NCBI GenBank assembly: GCA_016719635.1
Contig: JADJYT010000016.1
Span: 248,001 to 312,000 of the forward strand
DNA from: Sphingobacteriales bacterium
GTDB taxonomy: Bacteria; Bacteroidota; Bacteroidia; Chitinophagales; JADIYW01
Direction: 5' to 3'
Length of the DNA: 64,000 nt
The translations under genes and the position numbers were made by a program. The notes under the pieces were generated by a model. That model saw nothing but the letters and a program-made list of their open reading frames with translations, searched no databases and was not told where the DNA came from. The first letter of the stretch is position 1. The number at the start of each line of letters is the position of its first letter. Of the stretch, positions 25,473-34,500 are shown one piece after another.

Positions 25473-25880
25473 ATGAAAAAAATCTATTTAACGCTGTTGT
25501 CTTTTGTAATTACCGTTTCTATGTTTGCCGGCAGCACCCTTCAGTTAAACGTAAAAGGAATGCACTGCGGCGGCTGTGAAACGAAATTCAAAAGTGCAGC
25601 AACTTCTATTAACGGAATTACAGAAGTCAGTTCAGTGAGTGCGGCTAACAGCAATGCAGTTGTTGTCATTGACGAAAAGGTAATTTCTGCGGAAAATGCG
25701 ATTAAACAATTAGCCGAACAAACAGGCTACACGGTATCCCTGAATACCGCAGCGGGTACAGTGACTTCCTCCGGAGCTCCGGCAGGCTGCTGTATGAAAG
25801 GACAAAACAATCCTTCCTGTAAAGCCGGCGACAAAGCCAAATGCGCAAAATCGAAGTGCAACAAACCGTCCAATCCATAA
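25473..25880 (+). CDS. Periplasmic heavy-metal-associated (HMA) domain protein
   Basis: A 135-residue protein with signal peptide MKKIYLTLLSFVITVSMFAG, one HMA domain with the metal motif GMHCGGCETKF (GMxCxxC) and a C-terminal Cys/Lys-rich tail (GCCMKGQNNPSC, KAKCAKSKCNK). HMA domains bind Cu+, Zn2+ or similar soft metals. The domain would lie in the periplasm, unlike typical cytosolic CopZ. The extra cysteine tail resembles in composition the tail of the neighbouring pyrophosphatase. A terminator follows. Confidence 0.88.
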   Translation: MKKIYLTLLSFVITVSMFAGSTLQLNVKGMHCGGCETKFKSAATSINGITEVSSVSAANSNAVVVIDEKVISAENAIKQLAEQTGYTVSLNTAAGTVTSSGAPAGCCMKGQNNPSCKAGDKAKCAKSKCNKPSNP

Positions 25881-25906
25881 CAAGAAACATTTATAATCAA
25901 CTATTT

Positions 25907-25932
25907 AGCCACCAAAACAAGGTGGCTTTTTT
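25907..25932 (+). terminator. Intrinsic terminator after the HMA gene
   Basis: AGCCACC (25907-25913) and GGTGGCT (25921-25927) form a 7-bp stem with a 7-nt loop followed by a T-tract. Confidence 0.85.
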
Positions 25933-25957
25933 GTATTTTGGTTAACAAAACATCGGG

Positions 25958-25990
25958 TTGTTAATTATTCTAAACTTTGTTGTACTTTTG
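25958..25990 (+). promoter_or_regulatory. Candidate promoter of the membrane pyrophosphatase gene
   Basis: TACTTTTG (25983-25990) matches the TAnnTTTG -7 box; a TTG at 25958-25960 gives a 22-bp spacer, within the Bacteroidota range. Start codon is 30 bp downstream. Confidence 0.5.
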
Positions 25991-26019
25991 CACCGCTTTA
26001 AAAATCAAAATAATACAAG

Positions 26020-28464
26020 ATGAACAGTTTATTTTATGTCGTTCCTTTTCTGGGAATTTTCGGATTGATAATCACAGCAATAAAATATGCTTGGGTTAAA
26101 AAACAAGATGCAGGTGATGAAAAAATGCAGGAACTGGCTGGCTATATCGCTGATGGCGCCATTGCATTTTTGAAGGCAGAGTGGAGAATTTTGACCTACT
26201 TTGGTATCATTGCCGCTGTTTTGCTGGCATTTTTGGGATGGAGAGGTGAAAATTCCAGCCCGATTATAGCTGTTGCATTCCTGATCGGTGCTATATTTTC
26301 AGCTACCGCAGGATATATAGGTATGAGAGTGGCAACATTAGCCAACGTGCGTACCACACAGGCCGCCAGAAGCAGCCTGGCAAATGCACTGAAAGTGTCT
26401 TTCACCGGGGGTTCCGTTATGGGATTAGGGGTTGCAGGATTAGCCGTTTTTGGATTAGGTGGTTTGTTTATCGTATTTTATTTCCTGTTTGCGAATGGTG
26501 CTGGCGCCAACAGTCATGAGATGCTGAAAGCAATCGAGGTACTGACCGGTTTCTCATTAGGTGCAGAATCCATTGCTTTATTTGCCCGTGTGGGAGGAGG
26601 TATATATACCAAAGCGGCTGACGTAGGCGCTGACCTGGTAGGAAAAGTGGAGGCTGGCATTCCGGAAGATGATGTTCGTAATCCTGCTACCATTGCAGAC
26701 AACGTGGGTGATAACGTAGGAGACGTTGCCGGTATGGGCGCCGACTTATTCGGTTCTTATGTGGCAACCGTTTTAGCGACGATGGTATTAGGACAGGAAA
26801 CCATTTCCAACGATAATTTCGGCGGAATGGCACCCATTTTATTACCAATGGCGATTGCAGGTATTGGAATCATATTCTCCTGGCTGGGTACTTTCTTCGT
26901 AACTATAAAAGATGACAAAGGAGATGTACAGGGTGCCTTGAATAAAGGAAACTGGGGTTCCATTATTCTGGTGGCAGTTGCCGCTTATCCTTTGGTTAAA
27001 TATATTCTTCCGGAGCAACTGGAATTACGCGGGCATGCCTTTACTTCCACCGGTGTGTTTTTAGCCATCATGGTAGGATTGGTAGTAGGTACATTAATGT
27101 CCATCATCACAGAATATTATACGGCTATGGGTAAACGTCCTGTAATGTCTATCGTGCGTCAGTCCTCCACGGGTCACGCCACCAACATTATCGGCGGTTT
27201 GGCAATAGGGATGGAAAGTACGGTATTGCCGATTTTGGTATTGGCTGCCGGTATCTTCGGGTCTTATTATTTTGCAGGATTATACGGAGTGGCTATCGCC
27301 GCTGCCGGTATGATGGCAACTACAGCAATGCAGTTGTCTATCGATGCTTTCGGACCGATTGCAGACAATGCGGGCGGTATCGCCGAGATGAGCCAGCTGC
27401 CGGAAGAAGTACGCGGACGTACGGATATCCTGGATGCGGTGGGTAATACTACGGCTGCTACCGGAAAAGGATTCGCGATTGCTTCTGCGGCATTGACGTC
27501 CTTAGCTTTATTTGCAGCATTTGTCGGTGTATCCGGCATCTCTGCCATTGATATCTACAAAGCTCCTGTTTTAGCGGGCCTGTTTGTGGGTGGTATGATT
27601 CCGTTCATCTTCTCTTCACTGGCTATTTCTGCCGTGGGCAGAGCGGCCATGGATATGGTAAACGAAGTACGCCGTCAGTTCAGGGAAATTCCGGGCATCA
27701 TGGAATATAAAGCCAAACCGGAATATGAAAAATGTGTGGCTATTTCTACTGAAGCATCCATCCGCGAGATGATGTTGCCGGGTGCTATCGCTTTGGTTAC
27801 ACCGGTTGTTGTAGGCTTTATCTTCGGACCGGAGGTATTAGGTGGTTTGTTGGCGGGCGTTACCGTTTCCGGTGTACTGATGGGTATGTTCCAGTCGAAT
27901 GCCGGTGGCGCCTGGGATAACGCTAAAAAATCATTTGAGAAAGGCGTTGAAATCAACGGGGAAACTTTTTATAAAAAATCTGAGCCGCACAAAGCCGCTG
28001 TTACAGGTGATACCGTGGGAGACCCTTTTAAAGATACATCCGGGCCATCCATGAATATCCTGATAAAACTGATGTCTATCGTTTCATTGGTGATAGCGCC
28101 GTACATCAACGGAATCGGTTTTAATATGGATAAAGGGAATACTGCGGCTTCTGCAGCGTGCTGCGAAGGTATGGACAGGGAAGCCTGTGCTGAAGAAATG
28201 GAATCTTGTGATGGTAAAAACTGCACCTACTTACTGGATACGACTTACACCAATGCAGAAGGACAAACTATTGTAGAGAAAAAATGCATCCTGATGAAAG
28301 AAGATGCTGCCTGTGATCCTGAGGCTTGCAAAAAAGCAGGTTGTGAGAACCCGGGTAAATGCGATCCTGCATCGTGTGACAAACCTTGTTGTGCTTCGGG
28401 TAAACAACAATGCGCAGCCGGTGAGATGAAAAAAGAATGCTGCAAAAAGAAGACGGAAGAATAA
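26020..28464 (+). CDS. hppA: Membrane-bound ion-pumping pyrophosphatase with Cys-rich C-terminal extension
   Basis: An 814-residue multi-helix inner-membrane pump that couples PPi hydrolysis to H+ or Na+ export. The catalytic core is visible: ADVGADLVGKVEAGIPEDD and NPATIADNVGDNVGDVAGMG near residues 205-245, and FGPIADNAGGIAEMSQLP near 445. GNTTAATGKG has Ala where K+-independent enzymes have Lys, so the pump is probably K+-dependent. The core ends near residue 705; the last ~105 residues form an extension with 16 cysteines in CC, CxxxC and similar patterns, absent from typical family members that I know. The C-terminus of this family faces the periplasm, the same side as the HMA protein encoded just upstream. 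Confidence 0.94.
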   Translation: MNSLFYVVPFLGIFGLIITAIKYAWVKKQDAGDEKMQELAGYIADGAIAFLKAEWRILTYFGIIAAVLLAFLGWRGENSSPIIAVAFLIGAIFSATAGYIGMRVATLANVRTTQAARSSLANALKVSFTGGSVMGLGVAGLAVFGLGGLFIVFYFLFANGAGANSHEMLKAIEVLTGFSLGAESIALFARVGGGIYTKAADVGADLVGKVEAGIPEDDVRNPATIADNVGDNVGDVAGMGADLFGSYVATVLATMVLGQETISNDNFGGMAPILLPMAIAGIGIIFSWLGTFFVTIKDDKGDVQGALNKGNWGSIILVAVAAYPLVKYILPEQLELRGHAFTSTGVFLAIMVGLVVGTLMSIITEYYTAMGKRPVMSIVRQSSTGHATNIIGGLAIGMESTVLPILVLAAGIFGSYYFAGLYGVAIAAAGMMATTAMQLSIDAFGPIADNAGGIAEMSQLPEEVRGRTDILDAVGNTTAATGKGFAIASAALTSLALFAAFVGVSGISAIDIYKAPVLAGLFVGGMIPFIFSSLAISAVGRAAMDMVNEVRRQFREIPGIMEYKAKPEYEKCVAISTEASIREMMLPGAIALVTPVVVGFIFGPEVLGGLLAGVTVSGVLMGMFQSNAGGAWDNAKKSFEKGVEINGETFYKKSEPHKAAVTGDTVGDPFKDTSGPSMNILIKLMSIVSLVIAPYINGIGFNMDKGNTAASAACCEGMDREACAEEMESCDGKNCTYLLDTTYTNAEGQTIVEKKCILMKEDAACDPEACKKAGCENPGKCDPASCDKPCCASGKQQCAAGEMKKECCKKKTEE

Positions 28465-28494
28465 GAATAACAGCATTGACAAAGCGTTTATAAG

Positions 28495-28523
28495 CCCTGT
28501 ATTTTCAAGTACAGGGTTTTTTT
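28495..28523 (+). terminator. Intrinsic terminator after hppA
   Basis: CCCTGTA (28495-28501) and TACAGGG (28510-28516) with an 8-nt loop and a following T7 tract. Confidence 0.9.
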
Positions 28524-28628
28524 ATGGCACAATAATTGAACTTTTTAAACGTTTTTAACATTACTCTTACAGATAATATAGGGTAAATAAAATTTGTTAA
28601 TTCAATTTATTATATTTAATTTTAAACA

Positions 28629-29054
28629 ATGCGATTTTTAACAGGGATAGTATGCATGGTTTTATTTACCGGTGTTTTTGGTGCACAGGCCACCAAGGCG
28701 CTGGAAAGATACAAACCCGGCAACAGTCCGGCTCCTTGTGTACAGGCCTTTCTGAACGGCGACCTGCTTGCTTATGGTGCAGCCATCAACAAAAAGACAA
28801 AGGGCATCCTGACGGTTTCCAAAGACCACATCAACAGAATCTATTTCAACATCACCCTGAAATCGAATATCGGAAAGAAAGACGAACCGCCGATTTACCT
28901 GCGCTTTATCAAACAAAAACAACTGGATATCACCGAGCTGCTGGAGTATGCGGAGGACGGTGATGAAATCTACATTGAAGAGTTTGTCCCCTCTCTGAAT
29001 AAAATAGATTTAAACTGCTCCCCCGCGAGTTTTACCGTGGATACCAGTTTATAA
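28629..29054 (+). CDS. Secreted protein of unknown function
   Basis: A 141-residue protein with a signal peptide (MRFLTGIVCMVLFTGVFGAQA). The mature part is mixed alpha/beta with INRIYFNITLKSNIGKKDEP and EIYIEEFVPSLNKIDLNC; two cysteines (near residues 37 and 129) may form a disulfide. No family recognised. It has its own intergenic space of 164 bp after the hppA terminator and converges on the lipoprotein gene at 29076, so it appears to be a single-gene unit. Confidence 0.65.
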   Translation: MRFLTGIVCMVLFTGVFGAQATKALERYKPGNSPAPCVQAFLNGDLLAYGAAINKKTKGILTVSKDHINRIYFNITLKSNIGKKDEPPIYLRFIKQKQLDITELLEYAEDGDEIYIEEFVPSLNKIDLNCSPASFTVDTSL

Positions 29055-29075
29055 ACAATACAACAAAATTATTTT

Positions 29076-29930
29076 TTAATAATAATCTATCGCATATTTG
29101 TACAATATAGCATTGACAGTGGTATCTGTAATGGTCATTCCTGTAACCTTGTTTTCTGAGTTTGTCTCGTAGGTATATCTTCGTTCCCCTGCTGTTCTCA
29201 GTAAGTTATAATTGGCATTGCAGGTTTTATACCCTAATAACCCAAACAAATACAAAGGATCAAACCGCAAAATAGACTGTTCCATTTCTAATCTTCCAAA
29301 GGCGCTTAGTGTAAATAAATTCTGAAAAGGTAGTTGATGGGAATTTAGCAAAGGGGTATATGAAAATATTAATGTATCGTAATATGTGTATATACTGCCA
29401 TAGTAATCAGATCCGGTATTATTATATTTCATCTCTGTATTATTTTGTCCGTTAAAAAGTAAATCATACTCATTTATCGAAATTTTAAAAAGTGGATTGT
29501 AAGATAACAGGAATTTCATGGAATCAATGGTTGCACCGGTATAATTAAATCTGTACTTTTCACGGTATGCTAAACTGAAGCTGTCAAAGGTATAGACAGA
29601 AGTGATTTGGTTTTGTGGGTTAATGAATGCTGTGTATTTACTGTAAAAAACACTCGGCACATTAAATAGTATATCCACTTTATTTATGTCATGTTCTATG
29701 GTAAGTACGCCTAAAGTATCAAAATCAATTCTTGTTAATTTAGCATCTGTAGAGTCATAATGAAAATAATAAAATATGCTATTCATATTTTCATCCGGAG
29801 CCTGAATTAATTGTAATTTCTTTATTTTTCCTTTTAATGGGTTTGCAGGGGGAATTACATCGTTATTTGAGCACGAAGTAAACATTATTACAAGTACTAA
29901 AAACTTAAGTATTGAACTCATCTTATGCAT
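29076..29930 (-). CDS. Lipoprotein of the esterase cassette, copy 1
   Basis: A 284-residue putative lipoprotein (SSILKFLVLVIMFTSC lipobox; start at 29930 or 29921). After a short linker it has LKGKIKKLQLIQ and a YYFHYDSTDAKLTRIDF repeat, followed by a KYRFNYTGATIDSMKF repeat, and ends in YTYETNSENKVTGMTI. The layout matches the lipoprotein at 55380 (SGKIKALKVI, FYYNDSTGELINV, YNYYFNSNGLVSKI), its partner in the other esterase cassette. It also shares YD-repeat character with the KGINE lipoproteins. It lies 8 bp after the esterase gene, so the two are cotranscribed. Function unknown. Confidence 0.75.
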   Translation of the reverse strand: MHKMSSILKFLVLVIMFTSCSNNDVIPPANPLKGKIKKLQLIQAPDENMNSIFYYFHYDSTDAKLTRIDFDTLGVLTIEHDINKVDILFNVPSVFYSKYTAFINPQNQITSVYTFDSFSLAYREKYRFNYTGATIDSMKFLLSYNPLFKISINEYDLLFNGQNNTEMKYNNTGSDYYGSIYTYYDTLIFSYTPLLNSHQLPFQNLFTLSAFGRLEMEQSILRFDPLYLFGLLGYKTCNANYNLLRTAGERRYTYETNSENKVTGMTITDTTVNAILYKYAIDYY

Positions 29931-29938
29931 TTTGTGAA

Positions 29939-31432
29939 TTAATTATGCCCGTTTAACCACCGAACTACATCTTGGCGTACAGCCACTCTTAAGCCAAGAG
30001 GTATTGGACTATAGAAATATGCTCCATTCCACCCATGTTCAGCGTCATTATAAAGCTTAATAACATGTTTGTTGGTTAAGGTATTATATGTTACTGGTAT
30101 TTGTTGATTTATGAAGGCATTAAAAAATGTATATGTTCCTATAAGTCCGCCATAAGCAGTATTAGCTAAGTTAGTACTCATCCCATCTGTAGATTTATTG
30201 TAAGGGACTAAATGATCTGCTACTCCATTCCCGTGCATGATAAAAGTTGGGATAATATTTGCACTGGTGGTAAGCTTTACTTTGGGACTATAAGCAGATA
30301 ATGTTGTATTTGTTGAGGGGTTTAATATTTGTGATTTCATGCCTGATTGTATCAAATTAAATGATTTTATTATCTTCTTGTATGAAGGTTGATTTGCAGC
30401 TGTACAGTTAAAGGGTGAAACTGATTGATATATTGTATAAGGAGAACTTTCATCAAAGATATAGTAATAAGGCATATTGTTATTATAGAAATTTCCTGAA
30501 CAAATAAACGGTACCGAATAATTATCTAAGGTATCCGCATATTGATTCATGTTAGTTGGGGCATACATGGAGACTACAGACTTAAGAAAAGTACTGTTTT
30601 GTGGTAATGAATATGCATATAGCAAAGCAAGATGACCTCCTGCGCTTTCTCCTAGAATATGAATTTTTTCAGCACTTACTGAGTATCCATATAAACAGGT
30701 ATAAAAGTTTGCTCGAATGTGATTTATTGCATTCTGTATATCTGCAACTTGATCGTACCACCAATTTGTTGTTAGTGGAAACTCATTAATGTCATTGCCA
30801 TAATCTATCAATCGATATAAAAGAGACACCACTACATATCCATTATTTAATAAATCTTTTACCATGCTCTCATTTGTATTATAATCAGCCCAATTATAAG
30901 GAAAGCCTAAAATAGAAACATCTTGTCCTGAAAACCAACCGCCACCGGGTATCATAACCACTACAGGGGAATTTGCGGTTACATTATTGGGCAAATAGAC
31001 ATAGTATCTCTGCCTGTCATCCGTCCCATATTGTCCAATATAATCTACTTTATTGCCAAATGCATCATAAGGGTAATAATAGGTGCCGGGATCTGGGTTT
31101 GTGGGAACTGTTAAGCAGATTCCGTTACAGCAATGAAAATCTTCTCCGCCACCACCACCGCCCGCATTAATACTAACAGCCGACCGCGAAATAGTATTTA
31201 GGTATTCAGGATTATATCTTAATATATCCCTTAATGGAGAGGTTAGCATGCTGAAATCTGTACTCTCTTCTTTTTTTGAAGCATCAGCAGATGTCCTTAA
31301 ATGAGTACCAGCAGATTCTGTTACAACTGTTTCATTTATACTTACTTCTTTATCACAACTGATTAGAAGGACACTTAAAAGCAGGTATAAGAAAACGGAA
31401 ATGCTATTTTCTTTGATATGCGATTTTTTCAT
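29939..31432 (-). CDS. Lipoprotein carboxylesterase (alpha/beta-hydrolase), cassette copy 1
   Basis: A 497-residue alpha/beta-hydrolase with a lipoprotein signal (YLLLSVLLISC). An N-terminal linker (KEESTDFSMLTSPLRDILRY) and a Gly-rich stretch with FHCCNGICLTVP precede the hydrolase domain. The oxyanion strand reads VVVMIPGGGWFSG (variant of HGGG), the nucleophile elbow is HILGESAGGHLAL, the acid is in GNGVADHLVPYNK and the histidine in DAEHGWNG. It resembles Bacteroidota feruloyl/acetyl esterases acting on polysaccharides; substrate unknown. Its first ~240 residues are nearly identical to the protein at 53851, while the later part diverges. Confidence 0.85.
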   Translation of the reverse strand: MKKSHIKENSISVFLYLLLSVLLISCDKEVSINETVVTESAGTHLRTSADASKKEESTDFSMLTSPLRDILRYNPEYLNTISRSAVSINAGGGGGGEDFHCCNGICLTVPTNPDPGTYYYPYDAFGNKVDYIGQYGTDDRQRYYVYLPNNVTANSPVVVMIPGGGWFSGQDVSILGFPYNWADYNTNESMVKDLLNNGYVVVSLLYRLIDYGNDINEFPLTTNWWYDQVADIQNAINHIRANFYTCLYGYSVSAEKIHILGESAGGHLALLYAYSLPQNSTFLKSVVSMYAPTNMNQYADTLDNYSVPFICSGNFYNNNMPYYYIFDESSPYTIYQSVSPFNCTAANQPSYKKIIKSFNLIQSGMKSQILNPSTNTTLSAYSPKVKLTTSANIIPTFIMHGNGVADHLVPYNKSTDGMSTNLANTAYGGLIGTYTFFNAFINQQIPVTYNTLTNKHVIKLYNDAEHGWNGAYFYSPIPLGLRVAVRQDVVRWLNGHN

Positions 31433-31490
31433 TTTATACCATATTTATATTTTAAAGTTACTAATTTAAAACTAAAGATGCAAATATCCT
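30560..31490 (-). repeat. Inverted duplicated esterase segment, left copy (approximate limits)
   Basis: The leader and the first half of the esterase gene closely match, in inverse orientation, 53786-54720. Even the AT-rich leader is shared (ATCTTTA, TTTTAAATTAGTAACTTT in both). The match fades after the GESAGG region. Boundaries are by eye. Confidence 0.75.
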
Positions 31491-31577
31491 TTTTATATAT
31501 AAGCAACAAATTATTCCTTACCTTCGCACCGGCTTATTTTTTGCAGATTTTAGTTTTTGCAATAGCCAACCGAATAC

Positions 31578-34500
31578 ATGGATTTGCAGCAATTGTTGTT
31601 CCTGTTCCGTGATGATCAGCGGACACAGGAATTGTCACACCACCTTTCTTCTCCGCAGGCACGCGTCCTGCTGCGGGGGACTATTGGCTCTTCCGTCAAT
31701 TTTATTACCGCTTCGCTGTTTCTGCAGGCAGAATATACACACGTCATTATTGCCCATGATGCCGAAGAGGCACAATATATTCAGAATGACCTGCAGCACC
31801 TCTTAGAGAAGAAAGAGATACTTTATCTGCCGTCTTCCTATAAAAAGCCATACGCCTTTGCGGAGCACAGTGGTCACCATATCTTATTGCGTGCGCAAAC
31901 CCTGAACGCCCTGATGAATGCCAAGAAAGGCGGCGAACTGATTGTCACCTTTCCGGATGCCTTGCAGGAATTGCTGGTGCGCAAAGAGAAACTCATAGAA
32001 AACACCCTGTTCTTAAAAACCGGCGAAAAAATAGACGTGGATTTCATGCTCGATGTACTCCTTGAATACGGATTCAACCGCACGGATTTTGTGTACGAAC
32101 CCGGTGAGTTTTCCATCCGCGGCGGTATCATTGATGTCTTTTCGTTCGGCAATGAATTGCCGTATCGTATTGAGCTGTTCGACAATGAAGTGGAAAGCCT
32201 CCGCACCTTTGATCCGGAAACGCAACTGTCGCAACGCAAGATTTCCGAGCTGACGATTATACCGAATATCAACGAACATTTTACACAGGAAACGACGGCA
32301 TCCCTGTTTGAATTCCTGCCGGAAAATACCGTGTTCTGGTTCCGGGATGCTGTATTGTTCCAGGAGCTGTCGGAGAAACAGTATGACAGAGCTTTGGAAG
32401 AAATGGAACTCCTGAAGAATCCCCCTTCAGGGGGCAGAAAGGGGGTAGAACATCCGTTTCTGAATAAGGCATTGAACCAGCTCTTCGTCGCACCCGAAGA
32501 ACTGATGAACGAATTGGCAAAGTATCGAATAATTTCGGCCTCACTGCTGCCGGCTGTACTTAAAGAAAAAGAAGAAAAACATATCACCTACCGCCAATCT
32601 CCCCAGCCGTCGTTCAACCGCAACTTTGATTTGCTGATTCAGGATTTAAGGCAGCAACGAAAAAATCATTTCCAATTATTTCTCTTCTCTGAAAACGCGC
32701 GTCAGATCGAACGGTTCCAGCATATTTTTCAGGATAAAAAAGCAGATATTAATTTCAATCCCTGCTATGTTGATTTGGCGCAAGGGTTTATAGACAAGGA
32801 TTTACAGGTGGTGTGTTACACCGACCATCAGATATTTGACCGTTACCACAAATACAAAACCAAATCCGGATTTAACCGGACCAAAGCGATTACCATCCGA
32901 CAGCTGAAAGATTTGAATCCCGGCGATTATGTGACACATATCGACCATGGCGTTGGCGTGTTCTCTGGCCTCGAAACCATTACCGTCAACGGACAGTCGC
33001 AGGAAATGGTACGCCTGATGTATAAAGACAATGACCTGTTGTATGTCAACATCAACTCGCTGCATAAAATTTCCAAATTCACCGGCAAAGAGGGGCATAT
33101 TCCGAAAGTGAACAAACTCGGCAGCGACGCCTGGACCAACCTTAAGAACAAGACAAAGAAAAAAATCAAGGACATCGCGGCGGAACTCATCAAACTGTAT
33201 GCGCAACGGAAAGTAGCCAAAGGCTATGCCTTTCACAAAGACACCTATCTGCAGGATGAGCTGGAAGCAAGTTTTATGTATGAAGACACCCCCGACCAGA
33301 TAAAGGCTACCGCCGATGTGAAAGCGGATATGGAAAAGCCACATCCCATGGACCGGCTGATTTGCGGCGATGTGGGATTCGGTAAAACGGAAATTGCCAT
33401 TCGGGCAGCCTATAAAGCGGTCACCAACAGAAAACAGGTAGCGGTTTTAGTGCCTACCACCATCTTGGCGTGGCAGCATTTCAAGACGTTTTCCTCCCGT
33501 TTGAAAGAGCAGGGTGTGGTGGTTGATTTTCTCAACCGCTTTAAATCCGCCAAAGAGAAGAAGGAAACGCTGGAAAAAACAAAAGAAGGAAAAACCGACA
33601 TTCTAATTGGCACACATGCCCTGCTCAATAAAGAACTGATCTTTAAAGATCTGGGATTGCTAATCATCGATGAGGAGCAAAAATTCGGCGTTTCCGCGAA
33701 AGAAAAGCTGCGGCATATTTCTGCGAATGTAGATACGCTGACACTTACCGCCACACCGATTCCACGCACACTAAAATTTTCACTGATGGGTGCGCGCGAT
33801 TTGTCCAATATCATGACACCACCCACCAATCGTATTCCTATTACGACGGAAGTACAGGTCTTTGATGTAAAAAAACTCAAAGAAATCATTGAGTTTGAGG
33901 TATATCGGGGTGGCCAGGTTTATTTCGTACACAACCGGGTAAAAGACTTGCCGGAACTGGAAACGGTACTGAGAAAGTTATGTCCGGATATCAGCATTAA
34001 AACAGCACACGGGCAACTGGAAGGCGATCAGCTGGAAGAAATCATGCTGCAGTTTATCAACGGAGAATTTGATGTGCTGCTGAGTACCAATATTGTGGAA
34101 AGCGGACTGGATATTCCAAATGCGAATACGATTATCATCAACAATGCACATCATTTCGGGTTGAGCGATTTGCATCAGCTGCGCGGTCGGGTTGGGCGTT
34201 CCAACAAGAAAGCATTCTGCTATCTGTTAGCACCTCCAAAATCCACGCTGACGGATGAAGCCCGAAAACGCCTGCAGACACTGGAAGAATTTTCCGATTT
34301 AGGTTCCGGATTCCAGATCGCCCTGCGCGATATGGACATACGCGGTGCGGGAAATCTGTTGGGTGGCGAACAAAGCGGATTTATCACGGATATCGGCTTT
34401 GAGATGTATCATAAAATCCTGGATGAAGCGATACAGGAATTAAAATATACAGACTTCAAAGAAGTCTTTAAGGAACAGATTGAAGAGCAAAAACAATTCG

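Noticed and set aside
28231..28482. Minus-strand frames opposite the Cys-rich hppA tail
   Set aside because: Antisense of the tail codons. The plus frame continues uninterrupted from the conserved pump core to a stop followed by a good terminator, so the tail is genuine coding sequence.
32802..33344. Minus-strand 180-codon frame within mfd
   Set aside because: Antisense to conserved mfd sequence, with no motif.
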